Shown here in pieces: positions 1 through 11,971 of a stretch of 64,000 nucleotides of DNA. Position numbers and translations under genes: made by a program. Every line of letters begins with the position of its first letter. Position 1 is the stretch's first letter. The notes beneath the pieces were generated by a model. That model saw only the letters and a list, made by a program, of their open reading frames with translations. It was not told where the DNA came from and did not search any database. The DNA is taken from assembly GCA_030849465.1 (NCBI GenBank), contig JARVLF010000016.1, positions 310,001 through 374,000 on the forward strand, written 5' to 3'. The stretch comes from Moesziomyces globuligerus. Lineage: Eukaryota > Basidiomycota > Ustilaginomycetes > Ustilaginales > Ustilaginaceae.

Positions 1-2
1 GC

Positions 3-1148
3 GATCTCGTCCGCGGCACGCCGGCGCTCGAGCAGCGTCAGGCCGATCTCGACGAGCGCGAGCGAAGGCTCGACCGACTGCAGACCGAGCTCGACGAAGC
101 GCGTCAGGCCCTGTCCGGGCCTGGGCCGGTGCAGGCGGAGCGGGAGCTCGTCTCGGTGCGCGACGAGCTCGCTCAGTCCGAAGAGGAGCGTCGTGGTCTG
201 CAGGTCGAGCTCGCCAAGGCGAGGGCCGCGGCTACGGGCCGAGAGCAGGACGCTCAGAGGATGGCAGCGTTGGAAGCCGAGTTGGTGGCGCAGAAGGCAC
301 GCACGGCCGAGGCGCTGGCGACGGTGGCGAGGCCGCTGCCCGTTCCCGACGCGAGAGCGGGCGGCTCCGTCCCTTCGTCCCCCATCAAAGCATTCGCCAC
401 GGGATCCTCCCGACTTCGCAACGAGCTCACGCCGGCGAGCAACGGCGTGCATCGAGCCGGGTCCGTCAAGGAATACCGCCGCTACCGCGCAGGCGAAGAT
501 AATTCCTCTCCCGCATCGCCCACTGTCGCCCCTGGTGGACGCAGTGTGCTGCTGGGCAGTTCGGCGACGTTCAGTGCGGCGGCAGCGGCGACGGGCGCCG
601 CAGAGAGGGAGGAGATCGAGCGACTCAACGCGGTCATTGCCTCGCAGCGAGCCATCATGTCGGATCTGGAGAAATCGGTGGCCTCGTGGAAGACGCGCAT
701 GAAGGCGCAAGCCGACCTCATCGCCCAGCTCGTCCAGCACTCGCCCTCGCATCCCTCGCCGCCGTCGTCTTCGGATGGCGAGCACGAGGACAAGTTCGCT
801 TCGCTCCCACGCACCACCCACCTCGCGCTCTCCGGAGACCAGCCATACTACGGCTCGCACTCGTACAACCGTCCCCCCACCATCGGCCTCGGAATGCTCG
901 GCTCCACCTCACCCGCCAAGTCGACCGGCGCAGCTTGGACCCATGCCGCGCCTTCGCCCTTGCCGATCCCGAGCGGAATGAGCTCCGCCGACAGGAGGAA
1001 GCCTCGAAAGACGATCGAGATGGACTTGAAGCTCCTCAAGTCGAGCCCGCGCGTCGAACACAGCAAGTCGGTCTTCTCCCGCGCCTCGCCCATGCCCGAA
1101 TCGCCCACCAAGCGTAGAGGCACCAATGCTTCCGCTTACTACATCTGA
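3..1148 (+). CDS. C-terminal part of a long coiled-coil protein (5' end outside the window)
   Basis: The reading frame is open from the left edge to a TGA at 1146-1148, giving 381 residues of a larger protein. The first part is heptad-rich (Leu/Glu/Arg/Gln), so a coiled coil. A Ser/Pro-rich linker follows, then a second short helix-forming block at about 620-730 (EIERLNAVI... then MSDLEKS...SWKTRMKAQ), and a basic Ser/Pro tail ending in YYI. Such a tail with a late conserved helix resembles fungal kinesin-7 type tails, but no motor domain is in view, so this is only a suggestion. An internal GTG at 129 is not a start; the frame continues upstream of it. It converges with the GATA-factor gene, with about 320 bp between the stops. 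Confidence 0.75.
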   Translation, partial: DLVRGTPALEQRQADLDERERRLDRLQTELDEARQALSGPGPVQAERELVSVRDELAQSEEERRGLQVELAKARAAATGREQDAQRMAALEAELVAQKARTAEALATVARPLPVPDARAGGSVPSSPIKAFATGSSRLRNELTPASNGVHRAGSVKEYRRYRAGEDNSSPASPTVAPGGRSVLLGSSATFSAAAAATGAAEREEIERLNAVIASQRAIMSDLEKSVASWKTRMKAQADLIAQLVQHSPSHPSPPSSSDGEHEDKFASLPRTTHLALSGDQPYYGSHSYNRPPTIGLGMLGSTSPAKSTGAAWTHAAPSPLPIPSGMSSADRRKPRKTIEMDLKLLKSSPRVEHSKSVFSRASPMPESPTKRRGTNASAYYI

Positions 1149-1465
1149 TCCGCAGATCCCCCCCTGCCTTGTCTTCCTGCTCGACTCGTCCTCCGCTGTA
1201 CAATCTCCATCTCTGAGCGCTCCATGTGTGAGGCCAAAAAGGCGAGGGGCAGTGTTACAAGGTGCGTGATCCAGGCGAAGGAAAGCGAGAAAATACATGC
1301 GAGCGCGCCGCCCGAAGTTGGCAGCGCGATCTAGAGTACAAAGCATGGCACGCGGGACGTATACAACTACAAGTCCACCACGACGGTGGTGGTGAGCATG
1401 GGAAAAGCACGGGGTTGGGCTTGACGGCCGCATACCGCACCGAATTTTGGGGCGTTGGAAGGACG
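1149..1465. other. Convergent intergenic stretch, 317 bp
   Basis: This lies between the stop codons of the coiled-coil gene (+) and the PAS/GATA gene (-). It should hold both 3' UTRs. I see no further gene or repeat in it. Confidence 0.6.
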
Positions 1466-4400
1466 TCAGATGGTTGCGTTGTCGTCGGTGACGCCTTGGG
1501 CTACAGCTGCCTGAGCCGCGGCGCGGATCGCGTCGGCGGTGAGGACGTGGGCAAGATCGATCTGCTGCGGCGTCTGTTCGAGGCCCGCTGCATCTTGGCC
1601 GAACGCCTCCGCTTTGTCCGCAGGCGGGGTTTGGGGCAGACTGGACTGGACGAGCTGCTTGTAGAGCGCCTCGGACACGACCGATTCGATGCTCTGCAGC
1701 GCCGCCGCGCTGACGCTTGGATCCAGCTCGGGCTCGGCCGTGCCGGAGACAGCCGGTGCATCTGTCGACGCCGAGGGAAGGGCCTGAGACGTGACGAGGC
1801 CGCCAGGACCGCCGGCGGTGCTGCCGATCGTGGCGGCAATGGCACGGCTGATCGCATTCGAGACGGGCAGCGGCAGCGCGTTGGCGTCGACGGACGGCGC
1901 CGACGACGTGGCCTGCGCGATCGCATCGAGTGCAATCGAGACTGCGATCGAGTGCGCCGCATCCTCCTCTGCCGCCGCCGAGACAGCCTCGCTCGCGCTG
2001 CTCGCGGCGATCTTCTCCGCCTCGACCTTGACAGCAGCTGCGGGTGCTTCCGCGACTGCATCACCCGTGGCGGTCGCAGCAGCCACCGACTCGCGCTTTG
2101 CTGCCGGGGTGGAGGAGTCGGCCGGGCTGTGGGTCGCCGAGGGCGATGCCGAGCTAGCCGTCGCCGGAGTCGCCGCGCTCTGCTCGCCGCCTACCACCGC
2201 CGAGACCTTGGCAGCCTCCTCCTCCCTCCTCTTCTTGCTGTTTTTGCGGTGGACGCCGGGCAGACTGCCTCCACCGCCGCCGCGGCTCTTGGGCACGACG
2301 CTCGGATCGCCCGTGGGCTCGATGAACTCGACCTCGCCATCCTTGCCCTTCTTCTTCTTGCGGCGCGTCAGCGAGCGCGCATATCGAAGCCCGCACGCAT
2401 TGCAGAGCGTCTTGTGCCCCGACGGCCCACGACGCCACTCGGGGCTGTTGATCTTGCCGCAGCCCGTGCACGCCTTGTTCGGCCCGCCACCGGGCGACTC
2501 GCTGGCGCTCGGCGAGGCCGTCGCGCCCGCCTGCTCGCGCGGCGTCTGCGTCGCGGTCGCCGCCGGACGAGCCTGCGCCGGTGTGCTCGGAGCCTTGGCT
2601 GGCGCGTTGGTGTACATGAGGCTCGGGTTCGCCAGCGCTGCGAGGCCGCCGGCGTCCGTCTTGGTCGTCGCCTTGCTGTATTTGCTCGGCGTCTTGGCCG
2701 GGTGGCCGTTGATCGTCTTAGCGGCGTGGGTGGCTGCTGGGGTGCGTGACCCGTTTGTAGCTGCAGCGCTGCGCTCGTGCGGCGCGGGCGTCGACGGCAC
2801 CCTCTGCGCAGCTGCCGTGCCCGGGTCGGCGTGCTTCTCGGCGCCTCCGTGCTCGATCTTTGCGCGCTTGTTCGGCGAGGCGAGCGCAGCGTCGTCGTCA
2901 GCCTTGCGCCGTGCCTCGCTCGACTGGATGCTGGGCGTGACGAGCTTGGGATCCGGCCGCGGAAGCAGCTGCTGGAAGGTGGTGTGGAAGCAGGCGAGGA
3001 TGACGCCGCCGTAGGGGATGAGGACGCTCTCGATGCTGCGCACCTTGCCCTCGGTGGTCAGCGTGTGCTTGGCGCGGAAGCGACGCGTGCAGCTCGTGTT
3101 GGCGTCCGACAGCGACGACGAGCCCGGTGCGATCGACACGCCCTGGGCGAGGCGCGCAAAGTCGTCGGCAAAGTAGGCGGAATCGTTGAACGTGGTCGTA
3201 TCCGCATTCGCGCCCGCCTCGATTTCGCGCGGCAGGAAGCGCGGCGGTGGCCAGCTGAGCAGCACCTTCTGGTCTCCGCCGGCCTCGATGACCTGGAAGA
3301 CATGCACGGGTCCCGACTCGGGGACGGGCTCGCGAGGTACCGCCTTCACTTGCTTCCACAAGACGTCGCACTGGCGGAGGGTGAAGCTGGGACCCGGCGT
3401 ACCGCACCAGTTGGTCCAGTCGGACTTTTGCTGCTCGTCGTTGTCCTCGAGCGCTTTGTCGATGATGGCGTGGAAGAAGCAGAGGAGCATGCCGTCACCG
3501 ATCCAGTTGATGACAATGTCGATGGCGACGAAGCTCTCGTCCTCGACGTACCTGTCCGCCTCGGGATCGCGAGGCGGGTCGGAAGCACCGAGCAGCTCGC
3601 GGATGCGCGGGATGCGCGAGAAGCGACACCGCGTCACGCTGCCGAACAAGGTGCGGCTCTCGACGATCTTGTGCATGTCGTCGCAGACGCGCTCGCGCTC
3701 GTCGGGGTGGACATAGTCGTAGAAATCGGAGCCGACGAGGCGGCCGGCCTGCTCGGCCATGTGCTGCTGGAGGATGGGATCGAGATAGACAAAGCTGAGC
3801 TTTTCGCCCGTCGGACCGTTGCCCTTGGAGTAGTCTGCCGAGAGCAGCGCCCAGTAGCAGCGCGTCTTGCCGAGCTCGACGGTGGCCTCGGTGAGCGGCA
3901 GCTTCGGAAGCTCGTCGGCGGCCGACTGCGGATGGCTTCGGAACAATGCCGCACAACCTCCCGGAGTGCGGTTGCCGATGGCGAGCGGGAAAGGCGTGAG
4001 GTCGTCGGTGTACCTGCTGCATTGGCTGGCGAGGGTGGATCGCGAGTCGTCGTCGTCTTCTGCGCCATTGACCGAGGTGGCGTTGGTATAGACGCTGCTG
4101 TTGGGAAGCGGCGTGGCGGTGGAGTCGAAGCTGTCCTCGGATGCTGCGGTGCGGTCGTCCGGGTTCTGGTGCTGCTGGGCATGGACGGATGCGGCGGCGG
4201 CTGCGAGCAGATACGAGTTGAGATCGTCGGTGCCGGCAAGCCCGGTGTCGACGGCGATTTGCTGATCCGAGCCGTTGGTGGTGGCCTGGGCAGCGGCGGC
4301 GGCGGCCATGGCGGCTGCTGCAGCGGCAAGCGCTGCTTCGTCAGGAACGGGCAGCGATGGCATGGCGACATCGCTGGCTCCGTCGATACTCGTGGGCGCT

Positions 4401-4561
4401 GAAGTCGTGTCGGTCACGAGCTGCGCCGACGCGGCTACGGGAGGTGTTGACATCGTGGCATCCAAGCTTTGTGTATCGCCGGCTTGGAGCAGGGCGGAAG
4501 GAGTTTCCGACAGGGCTGCGGTTGGGTCGACGAGCATGTCACCAGCGGTCTGCATCGCCAT
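1466..4561 (-). CDS. PAS-domain GATA zinc-finger transcription factor (white collar-2-like)
   Basis: This 1031-residue single-exon protein has a PAS-like region at about residues 200-470 (ending near the [15 protein letters not shown] segment) and one GATA finger. The finger cysteines are C698, C701, C720 and C723, so it is CxxC-X18-CxxC. The 18-residue loop is the white-collar type; most other fungal GATA factors have 17. A basic run (RRKKKKGK) follows the finger. The N-terminus and the last 250 residues are low-complexity Ala/Ser/Thr. WC-2 family proteins partner a flavin-binding WC-1 to form a blue-light-responsive complex that binds GATA sites; that role here is inferred. The ATG at 4561 is the first in frame. 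It is divergent from TRM61. It could be another PAS-GATA paralogue rather than the WC-2 orthologue. Confidence 0.85.
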   Translation of the reverse strand: MAMQTAGDMLVDPTAALSETPSALLQAGDTQSLDATMSTPPVAASAQLVTDTTSAPTSIDGASDVAMPSLPVPDEAALAAAAAAMAAAAAAQATTNGSDQQIAVDTGLAGTDDLNSYLLAAAAASVHAQQHQNPDDRTAASEDSFDSTATPLPNSSVYTNATSVNGAEDDDDSRSTLASQCSRYTDDLTPFPLAIGNRTPGGCAALFRSHPQSAADELPKLPLTEATVELGKTRCYWALLSADYSKGNGPTGEKLSFVYLDPILQQHMAEQAGRLVGSDFYDYVHPDERERVCDDMHKIVESRTLFGSVTRCRFSRIPRIRELLGASDPPRDPEADRYVEDESFVAIDIVINWIGDGMLLCFFHAIIDKALEDNDEQQKSDWTNWCGTPGPSFTLRQCDVLWKQVKAVPREPVPESGPVHVFQVIEAGGDQKVLLSWPPPRFLPREIEAGANADTTTFNDSAYFADDFARLAQGVSIAPGSSSLSDANTSCTRRFRAKHTLTTEGKVRSIESVLIPYGGVILACFHTTFQQLLPRPDPKLVTPSIQSSEARRKADDDAALASPNKRAKIEHGGAEKHADPGTAAAQRVPSTPAPHERSAAATNGSRTPAATHAAKTINGHPAKTPSKYSKATTKTDAGGLAALANPSLMYTNAPAKAPSTPAQARPAATATQTPREQAGATASPSASESPGGGPNKACTGCGKINSPEWRRGPSGHKTLCNACGLRYARSLTRRKKKKGKDGEVEFIEPTGDPSVVPKSRGGGGGSLPGVHRKNSKKRREEEAAKVSAVVGGEQSAATPATASSASPSATHSPADSSTPAAKRESVAAATATGDAVAEAPAAAVKVEAEKIAASSASEAVSAAAEEDAAHSIAVSIALDAIAQATSSAPSVDANALPLPVSNAISRAIAATIGSTAGGPGGLVTSQALPSASTDAPAVSGTAEPELDPSVSAAALQSIESVVSEALYKQLVQSSLPQTPPADKAEAFGQDAAGLEQTPQQIDLAHVLTADAIRAAAQAAVAQGVTDDNATI

Positions 4562-5664
4562 GACTATGCGACGGTATTGTTACGGGTCCGTCCACCCGGC
4601 AGGCTCGGTGGTGTGTCCGTGGGAGGGGGTACGAAGAGGACGGAGGCACCGACGGCAACGGGTGCAACGCATGCGCAAGCGGATGCGATGCCGAGCGCTA
4701 GCGTGTGTTCGAGGTGCCACGATGCGCGAGCGTGATGGATGGCATGCGTTTTGCTCGCAGGCGGAGATGAAGTTGTCGCGGTCGGCTGTTGGGCTCAGCG
4801 TGGCCGGAAGTGTCGGAATAAGCCAGGCAGGCGCGGATGGAAGTGAGGTTGCGTCGATGCGGAGCCCAGCGCACGATGGTTGGTGAGTAGCGCGAGGTGC
4901 GCGCGCCGGATGGCGGCGAAGACCTGGATGGAGGTGGTGACCAGACGCGTGAGGACGTCTGGGGCTCGGGGCGCCGTGCCGGGCGGTGGACGGCAGGAGC
5001 CGTTGCACGGAAGCGACGAGGAAGCAAGCGGGGCGGGGATCCGCACTGATGAGCGCCGGGCGTGGAGTGGAGCTGCCGAATATGCGGGGGGAGTGATCGT
5101 GACGAGAGATCGAAAGACTCGAGGGTGATCACAGCATGCGCTTCCTTTCTTCGCGAGCAACCTGGCAGTCGGCCTGCGGATGAAGTGTCGAGCTGCCATG
5201 GTTCTTCCAGACTGACGGGCTGACTGGCTCGACTCTCAATAAATTTTCTTCTCGACCGTCGATTGCACCCGCCAACGATGGCGCGGCCTCCGCCAGAACT
5301 TGGCAACCAACGGCGGAAAAGAAAGGCGAACGTCGAGAGTCCACGCGTTTCGTGCTAGTTTCGCGCGAGGGCATCGGGAGAGTTTCGTTCCGACTTGCAT
5401 CGGGTCCAAATTGGTGGTTTCGTCTCGCACGACTTGAGGAAGCCCATCACCGATCCTGCATCACCTGGTCACGATCGAGAGATGCGCAATCCCCGGGATT
5501 CGCAACTCGTGGCCTCGTGTGAATCTTCTTGGCTTCGGCCAAAAAGCTGGACAGCTGCAGCAACTTTTTTGTGGCCCCTCTGCGCCTTCAACGCGGCTTC
5601 TCCACTCGCCGGGCCCAACATCCTTCTTGCCTCGCATCGACCGCCGCATTTCGGCCGCATCAGC
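4562..5664. other. Divergent promoter region between the GATA factor and TRM61
   Basis: About 1.1 kb separates the two start codons. The TRM61 frame stays open upstream of its likely ATG, back to an earlier ATG at 5395, but that part lacks family similarity and is probably leader. I see no RNA gene and no notable repeat here. Confidence 0.5.
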
Positions 5665-7260
5665 ATGTCGACGCTCACCGCCGCAGCCAGCGCTTCCACT
5701 TCGGCGCTGCCGTCGTCTTCATCCTCCAGCTCAGCGCCAAGCCTCGACCTCGCGCGAGATGCCTTCATTCAACCTGGCGATCTGGTCATCGTCTTCGCCT
5801 CGCGCGACAAGACGCCCATGCCACTGACCGTGACGCCGGGCGAGCACGTCTCCAACATGTTTGGCCACTTTCCACACGACGACATGATCGGCATGCCGTA
5901 CGGCAGCAAGATGGTCTCCAAGCGCGGACGCGGCTACATCTACCTGCTGCGGCCCACGCCCGAACTCTGGACGCTCGCCCTGCCCCACCGCACACAGATC
6001 CTCTACGCACCGGACATGTCGTTCATCTCCATGAAGCTCAACATGGGTCCCGGCAGTCGCGTCATCGAGGCCGGCACGGGCTCCGGCAGCTTCAGCCACT
6101 TCATCGCGCGCTGTGTTGGACGCGCCGATGCCAGGCCAACCAAGGACACGGCGCAGTCGTCGCAGGTGCAGGTGCCGAGAAACTGGGGAGGTCTTCCCAA
6201 CGACATGCAGCAGAACCTTTCGCGCGGTCGAGGCCAGCCTCGTGATACGGACGAAGAGGGCGGCAAGAGCGTCGACGGGACGCCGGCGCCGAAGGAGGAG
6301 GAGCAACCGGACACCGAGGCGCATGTGCCCGCCGAGCACGGCCGAGTGTGGAGCTTCGAGTTCCACGAGCCGCGTGCACACAAGGCACGCGCCGAGTTTG
6401 CTGCGCACGGCATGGATGCCGTCATCGTGCTCAACCATCGCAACGTGTGCAAGGATGGCTTCGGATTGACGGACGCTGCCGACTCGGTCTTCCTCGATCT
6501 GCCGGCGCCGTGGGAGGCGGTGCCGCATGCGTTGCAGGCATTGCGCCGCGACGTCGTCACGCGCATCTGCTGCTTCTCGCCATGCATCGAGCAGGTGCTC
6601 AAGACGGTCAGCGCACTCAACGAGCATGGCTTCACCGACGTCGAGACGTTTGAATCGCTCGTGCGCACCCACGAGAGCCAAGCATCGCTCGGCCCCCAGG
6701 TCAGCATCGACGAAGCGGTCAACCGCATCCGCGTCGTCGAACAGCGAAAGGAATCGCGCCGCCTCATCCAGATCGAAAAGGCGCGCGCCGCAAAGGCGCA
6801 ATCACACCCGGACGCTTCCAGCGTCGCGCAACCCGACGAGGAAGCAGACACGGCGGGTGAGACATCGAAGCGCAAACACGACAGCGTCGATGCGGCCGAC
6901 CTAGACGATGAAGAAGTTCAGACGCACGGCACCGACGATGCCGGCGCAGCCGAGACAGAGTCGCAAGCGGACGCCGAGTCCACCTACCAACGCGGCGTCC
7001 AGGGCGGCATCGCCATCACCAAGAAGAAGGCTCGCCTGCTGCAGATCCAGTCGCAGCAGAGCCAGCCCATCCAACCCGCCAGCGTCTTCTCCCGACCCTT
7101 CTACGAGGTACGCATCTCCCATCTTGCCTTTCCACCACGCCAGCCCATGAAGCTGACCTCCTTCACTTTCTCGTGCGAATCCTCCGTGTAGATGCGTGGC
7201 CATACGAGCTACCTTACCTTTGCTACGCTTCTGCCGCGCAAGATGACCGGTGGGCTCTAA
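5665..7260 (+). CDS. TRM61: tRNA (adenine-58-N1)-methyltransferase catalytic subunit
   Basis: TRM61 (Gcd14), with TRM6, methylates A58 of tRNAs, including initiator tRNA, in the nucleus. Exons are 5665-7107 and 7192-7260, giving 503 residues. The SAM-binding motif VIEAGTGSGSFSHF is at about residue 133, and the DLPAPW motif of the family follows. A charged, low-complexity insertion of about 75 residues sits between SAM motif I and the next strand, and an acidic/basic stretch precedes the end. The last exon is 22 codons (MRGHTSYLTFATLLP...), which is the conserved family C-terminus. It is reached only by removing an 84-nt intron (GTACGC donor at 7108, CTGAC branch-like site at 7153, AG at 7190-7191). 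Unspliced translation ends at 7191 with an unrelated tail. ATG 5665 is chosen because family similarity begins shortly after it. Confidence 0.95.
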
Positions 7261-10200
7261 GCCGCTCGAGCGGCTGTTGCCGAGAAATGTATTTTCGCGC
7301 GAAAGCATGAATCGCGGCTGCGGAATTCCAGTGCGCATCGGAACGGGACGGTGCCAATCAGGCAGCGGGACGCGGCAGATTTGTTTGCTCGCCGGTCCGG
7401 CTTCAAACGTGGGGTCCAGGGTTTGCGATCGGCTAGCGTTGGCGAGTCCAGCTGTTTGGGACGGGGCAACCCGATTGGCTGGCCCCCTGGCAACCAACCC
7501 AATCCACCGGATGGGCGGAGCTGGGGCTGCCTCACTGAGCGCCCTCGAGCTGGACCGAGAATGGAATCGGGCCGGCCAGAAGATGATGAGCAACGAGACG
7601 ACTCGGATTAGCCGCGTTCTCCCACGATGCAAGGCAAGCGTGGCATCGGATCTGGGTGGGCTCCGGCCCCGTCCGCTTCGGCTACAGCCAGGTTGCAAGG
7701 CGCGGATCTCCTTCCTTGACGCCAAAGCTCAGTCCCGCAGGATCCGAGCACTGCATGCCGCTCACGGGAAAGCCCTCGGGTCGACTCGACGGGGAGGACA
7801 GGCAACGGCGCGCGTCGATTCCGATCTCGATCCGGACCCGACGCATCGCCTGCCGCAGCCCCCTCGAAGCTGAGCATGGACTCTCGAGAGCGCCGATGAA
7901 ACAACCCTTGCTGCTTTGAAGGCGAGGGCAGGCCGCCGCGTCGGATGTTCCGAGGTGAGACACAATGGAGCAGCCAGCGCTAAGGGCTGCAAGCGAGAAT
8001 TGCGCGCACAACAATGGGCGGTCATGAGGGCTGACCGGCCTTTTCGAAACAATCGAAACAATAGGTCCACCTGTGAGGCGGAGTCTCTGCGGCCACTGGC
8101 ATGTGTCAAGCCGTACAGCTATTGTTAGCACCTGGACAAGCGACCCAGAGAACGGATCACCTACCGCCCTGAGACGGTACAGTACCCTTGATTGCGAATG
8201 CAGACGAACCGGGATCTGCTAGAAGGCAGGCGACAGCGCCAGCGTAGCGGGCCAAATCCGGGCCCACGCACCGCGTGACCGGGCTCGAGGCGTCTCCCGT
8301 AACAGCACAGGTTGTTTCGCGCTGCGGCGATGCATAGCCGCGTGCTCTCCCATACCCACGGGAGTGTCAAGGAAGTTCCCTCGTACTCGGCTCGGGCAGG
8401 ATGAAGGTTTGATCTTGATGCAGGCTACCGAAGATGGGGATTCTGAGGACCGCTGGGTCGAGGGGGAGGTGCGATCGCCGGTCCCGTTGGAAGGAGGTGC
8501 ATCGGAGTATCCCAAGTCGCGGCGAAAACGGCCCTGCCGAGCGGAAATGCTTGGGAGAAGCACTAAGTTAGCTTCTTCTCGATGTGCGGATCCGGTGTGA
8601 GGACTGCACCGTAGCCGGAACGTTGTAAGCGGACGCGCATCCACGCGAAGGAATCGCGTTGCAGCCGTTGGAGCTAACTTGCTCGCCAAAGGCGTTCAAA
8701 CAACGGGACGGCAGCTTTCGTCTCGTCTCTTCTCGGTTACTAGACGCGAGCACCGAGAGCGCCGCACCAGACGACGTGTTTGAGCGCACCGAGAGCGTTG
8801 AGCGCGATTCGCGAGCCAAGCATAGGAAACGGCGCGTGGATGCGCATCCTCGAGCGGCATCAAAGGTCTGGGCTGCGTTGATGAAGCCGCCGTTTTCCTG
8901 CACACTTTCATCCAGGGCCCCCGGAGGCCTCGTGGCGGTCGACTGGATCAACGTAATGAGCGCGACAGGAGGTCAGGCGCAGGCCTACTTCCGCGTCCCG
9001 CTGCAAGATCGTCTGGAGGTCCGATCGTGAATGGCATCGATGTCAACACGATGCCGATGAGCGCCTGACCGAGAAGGCCGAGAAGGCGGGAACCTCAAAT
9101 GTCTCTTTTGGAGTGCAAGCGGCGCCACGATCGTCTTTAGCAAATTCATGTCTGCGGACAGCGTCTCGCCTTTTCTCGGAGCCTCCACTGTGACTGGCCA
9201 AGACAGCGGATGCGCGCGCGCGAGACCGACGGAAGGCGTGCAGCACGAGTGGCACTGGTCTCGAGTGGCGTACCTTGCAGCTGACTCTCTGTTCAAGGCA
9301 ACCGGAGCGTCAAATGCATCATGCATGCGCGAGCGTGCCGGTGATGAATCCAAGTGCTCCTGCCCCTGCTGCATCTGCAGCGCATGCGGTCACGAGCCCA
9401 AGCAAGCTTCGCTCTTATCACGCAACCGGTGAATGAGCACGGAACGGCTCGCCTTTTCCACACTCCGATTTTCCGTTTTTGACCCGCCAAATTTGGAAGA
9501 AAATCAATCGACCTCTGGCAAAATCTGTGGTCTGCTCACTTTCAAGCGCGATTGAGACTTAGCACCGTGCCTCGGCGGTACGCGGTCATGATTCACTGAG
9601 GCTCGGAGGAAAACCTGGGCAGTCCCGCTGTCCCGAAAGCGTGGGTTAGGGTGATGTCGTAACCCCGCCTCTGGCGCTGGCCCTCTATGGATCGAATGCC
9701 CTACCAGTTCGTGCGAGACCTATGTGGTTGCCAGGTGGGCGCAACAGCATTGCAGCTTTCATTGTAGGGCGTGGGAGATCTGCGCTGATGTTGTTCGCAA
9801 GCACGGTGAACAACTGCCGCGGGTCTCATCCTTGCAACGAGGCAAGCGACAACCGCTCGCGGAAGAAAAGATGAACTCCCGCCTTGCCCGTGCCTTCGAG
9901 ACGGTTGGCGCGAAGCAATTTCGCCTTGCGCAGTCCCCACCGCGCAGCAAGTCGTCGAACGTTGCTTTCCTGAGCACGAGGAAGAGGGGATTCCATCCTA
10001 GGCAGACATGTTGGCCGAGGACGGGCGACGGTTGTCGTGCCAACAACAAGCGTGCGGAGGTGTCTTCGCAGAAGGAATCGTGTCCGAAAACCCGGATGAG
10101 ATGCCAGGCACAATCTCGACTTTGCGGGTCGATCGCTTGGTAGTGCAGCTTGTGCACGACGCGGAGCCTGGACCATGATCCGACATGCACTTTCCTCACC

Positions 10201-11971
10201 ACTGTCTGTCTGTGCGGTACCGAGTTTTTTCTTCTTCAATCTCCGATCTCTCTTTTGTTTTTAATACTTTAAAAAAGTAAACCGAGGCGCTCTCCAGTCG
10301 AAGCACGCAAGCCGCTTTCGAGGGCAGCGACATCAACTCTTCTTATTTGGATCTTCAGAAAATTGGCTTTCCGACTGGCGCTTCTGCAGGCGACCGACGC
10401 GAGACTCGCTTCGTGGCGGGCAGGCCAAGCTGCCGGTCCGCCAACTCACTTTCAGGTCGGAAAATACACACCTTGGGCAGCTGCCGCTGGTACGCCGGTC
10501 GTGGACCGCGAAAATGTTGGGGGATGGCAAGGGCGGCGGGCGCTCCGACGCGTCTCCCTTGCTGCACAAGCTTTTCGGACAGGCGAGCACGCTCAATTCA
10601 CCCGCCGACCCTCTCCGCGCGTCACCCTGTCGTTTCAGCCGCTGCTGTTTCGACGCTGCACCGAGGAAGCGCCCCTGCAGACAAGCGACAGTGCAAAGAG
10701 GGCGGCGCACTGACCGGATGCGCTGCTGCTGCTGCTGCTCACGCCAGTGTCCACGCCAGTATCCACGGCAGTGGTCGACGCTCGGCGCGCCTGCGGCGTC
10801 TGCTTGTTCCTGCTGCCTTCGCCTGTGCTCCTGCATGGACCTCTGCTTCGGCTGCAGCCTCTACTGCATGTGCTTCTGCGTGGGATTCTGCTTCTGCTCG
10901 TGCTTCTGCGTGCGGCTTGCATCCGGATTGACTTCGGATAGCGTTGCGACTGCGCTGGGCTGGATGGAAGTCACCCAAACGCGCCGATGGTGCCCCGTCC
11001 TGCTCCGCTCCGCCGCGTTGGTTGCCTGCTGGTGCGGTGTCTGGAGCTCATCGGTCGCGGCTGCTGCTGTTGCTGCAGCTGCCGCTAGCGCCAAGCTTGC
11101 TTCCACACCCGCAATTCCACGCTCGCCCCATCCCCCTCGTTTGCGCCGCCCTTCACCTTCCCCCATCCCTATCCCCTGCCTGCGTCCCCCGTTTCCATTC
11201 CATCTCGCCCTTCACCTCCCATCATATTCCCTTGGCTGTCGATAGGTCGTCGCCGTCACACACCGCTCCTTTCATCGATCACACCACCTTCGACTGCAGA
11301 CGCATCCCCGTCGCGCGCCTTTCTTGATCGCTCCGCGCACCCATCTCCCGAGTCGGCGCGCGTCTCAGCCTCTCCGCCCACCTCCCGTCTCACTCATTTC
11401 CGCCTGCACACCATCCTCGCACCTAGCCCACCTTCCTCCTCTCCCGTCTCTGCCACCTGACACTACCCGCGTACTTCATCACTGCTTCCGCGTTGGATTC
11501 GACAGCCTCCGGGAGGATCCCGAATCCCAAACGCTCGTTCAAACCAACCCACACCGAGCTCCTCGCATTGCTTCGCTTCGGATCAAGCGTCTTGGCTCCC
11601 TGCTGCGACCCCCACCTGTACCCTGACTTGCTTCCATACGGTCCCACCAAGCTCCGCCGGATCTTCATTGGCGCGCTGCCCGCAATCCTCCCAGAAACTT
11701 GGCCAAAGCTCGTAGTGCGCGCACTTTCCACGCTCCAAGCTCGGCTCCTCCGCCTCAGCGCTCGACCGACCTTTGGCATCTGCCATCCGCGCAGTCTTGT
11801 CAAGCAGGCGCCTCTCTCGTTTGCACACCTCGGCCTACCCCCCTCGCTCGATCGAGCATGCAAGGCTAAAGCTTCGCTGCGCCCACGCCCGCGGCGTCTT
11901 TTCCCCACCCGGCCGGCTTCTCCCCCAGCATCGATCACGCATCCCTCGGCGACACGACCCGCTGATCTGCC
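7261..11971. other. 4.7-kb region without a convincing gene; distal part is velvet-gene leader
   Basis: Open frames here are short, overlap on both strands, lack codon bias and resemble no family I know. I saw no tRNA or 5S motifs. An AT-rich island with a small inverted repeat lies at 10240-10285. A low-complexity TGC/CTG/TTC tract lies at about 10720-10925. From about 11100 to 11970 the + strand is strongly pyrimidine-rich, typical of a long fungal 5' leader, so much of this part is probably promoter and leader of the velvet gene. A non-coding RNA cannot be excluded. Confidence 0.5.
10240..10285. repeat. AT-rich island with inverted repeat
   Basis: A short T/A-rich patch in otherwise GC-rich DNA. 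It contains TACTTT AAA AAAGTA, a 6-bp inverted repeat around a 3-base centre. It may be a nucleosome-poor promoter element; function unknown. Confidence 0.4.

Noticed and set aside
2777..4402. A 541-codon open frame antisense to the PAS/GATA gene
   Set aside because: Same reason: mirrored codon bias, no domain, and the other strand is a recognisable factor.
10514..11245. Frame coding for a very cysteine-rich string (metallothionein-like at first sight)
   Set aside because: The cysteines come from a low-complexity TGC/TTC tract. Spacing is irregular, the flanks are pyrimidine-rich leader DNA, and the other strand gives an equally repetitive Ala/Glu/His string.
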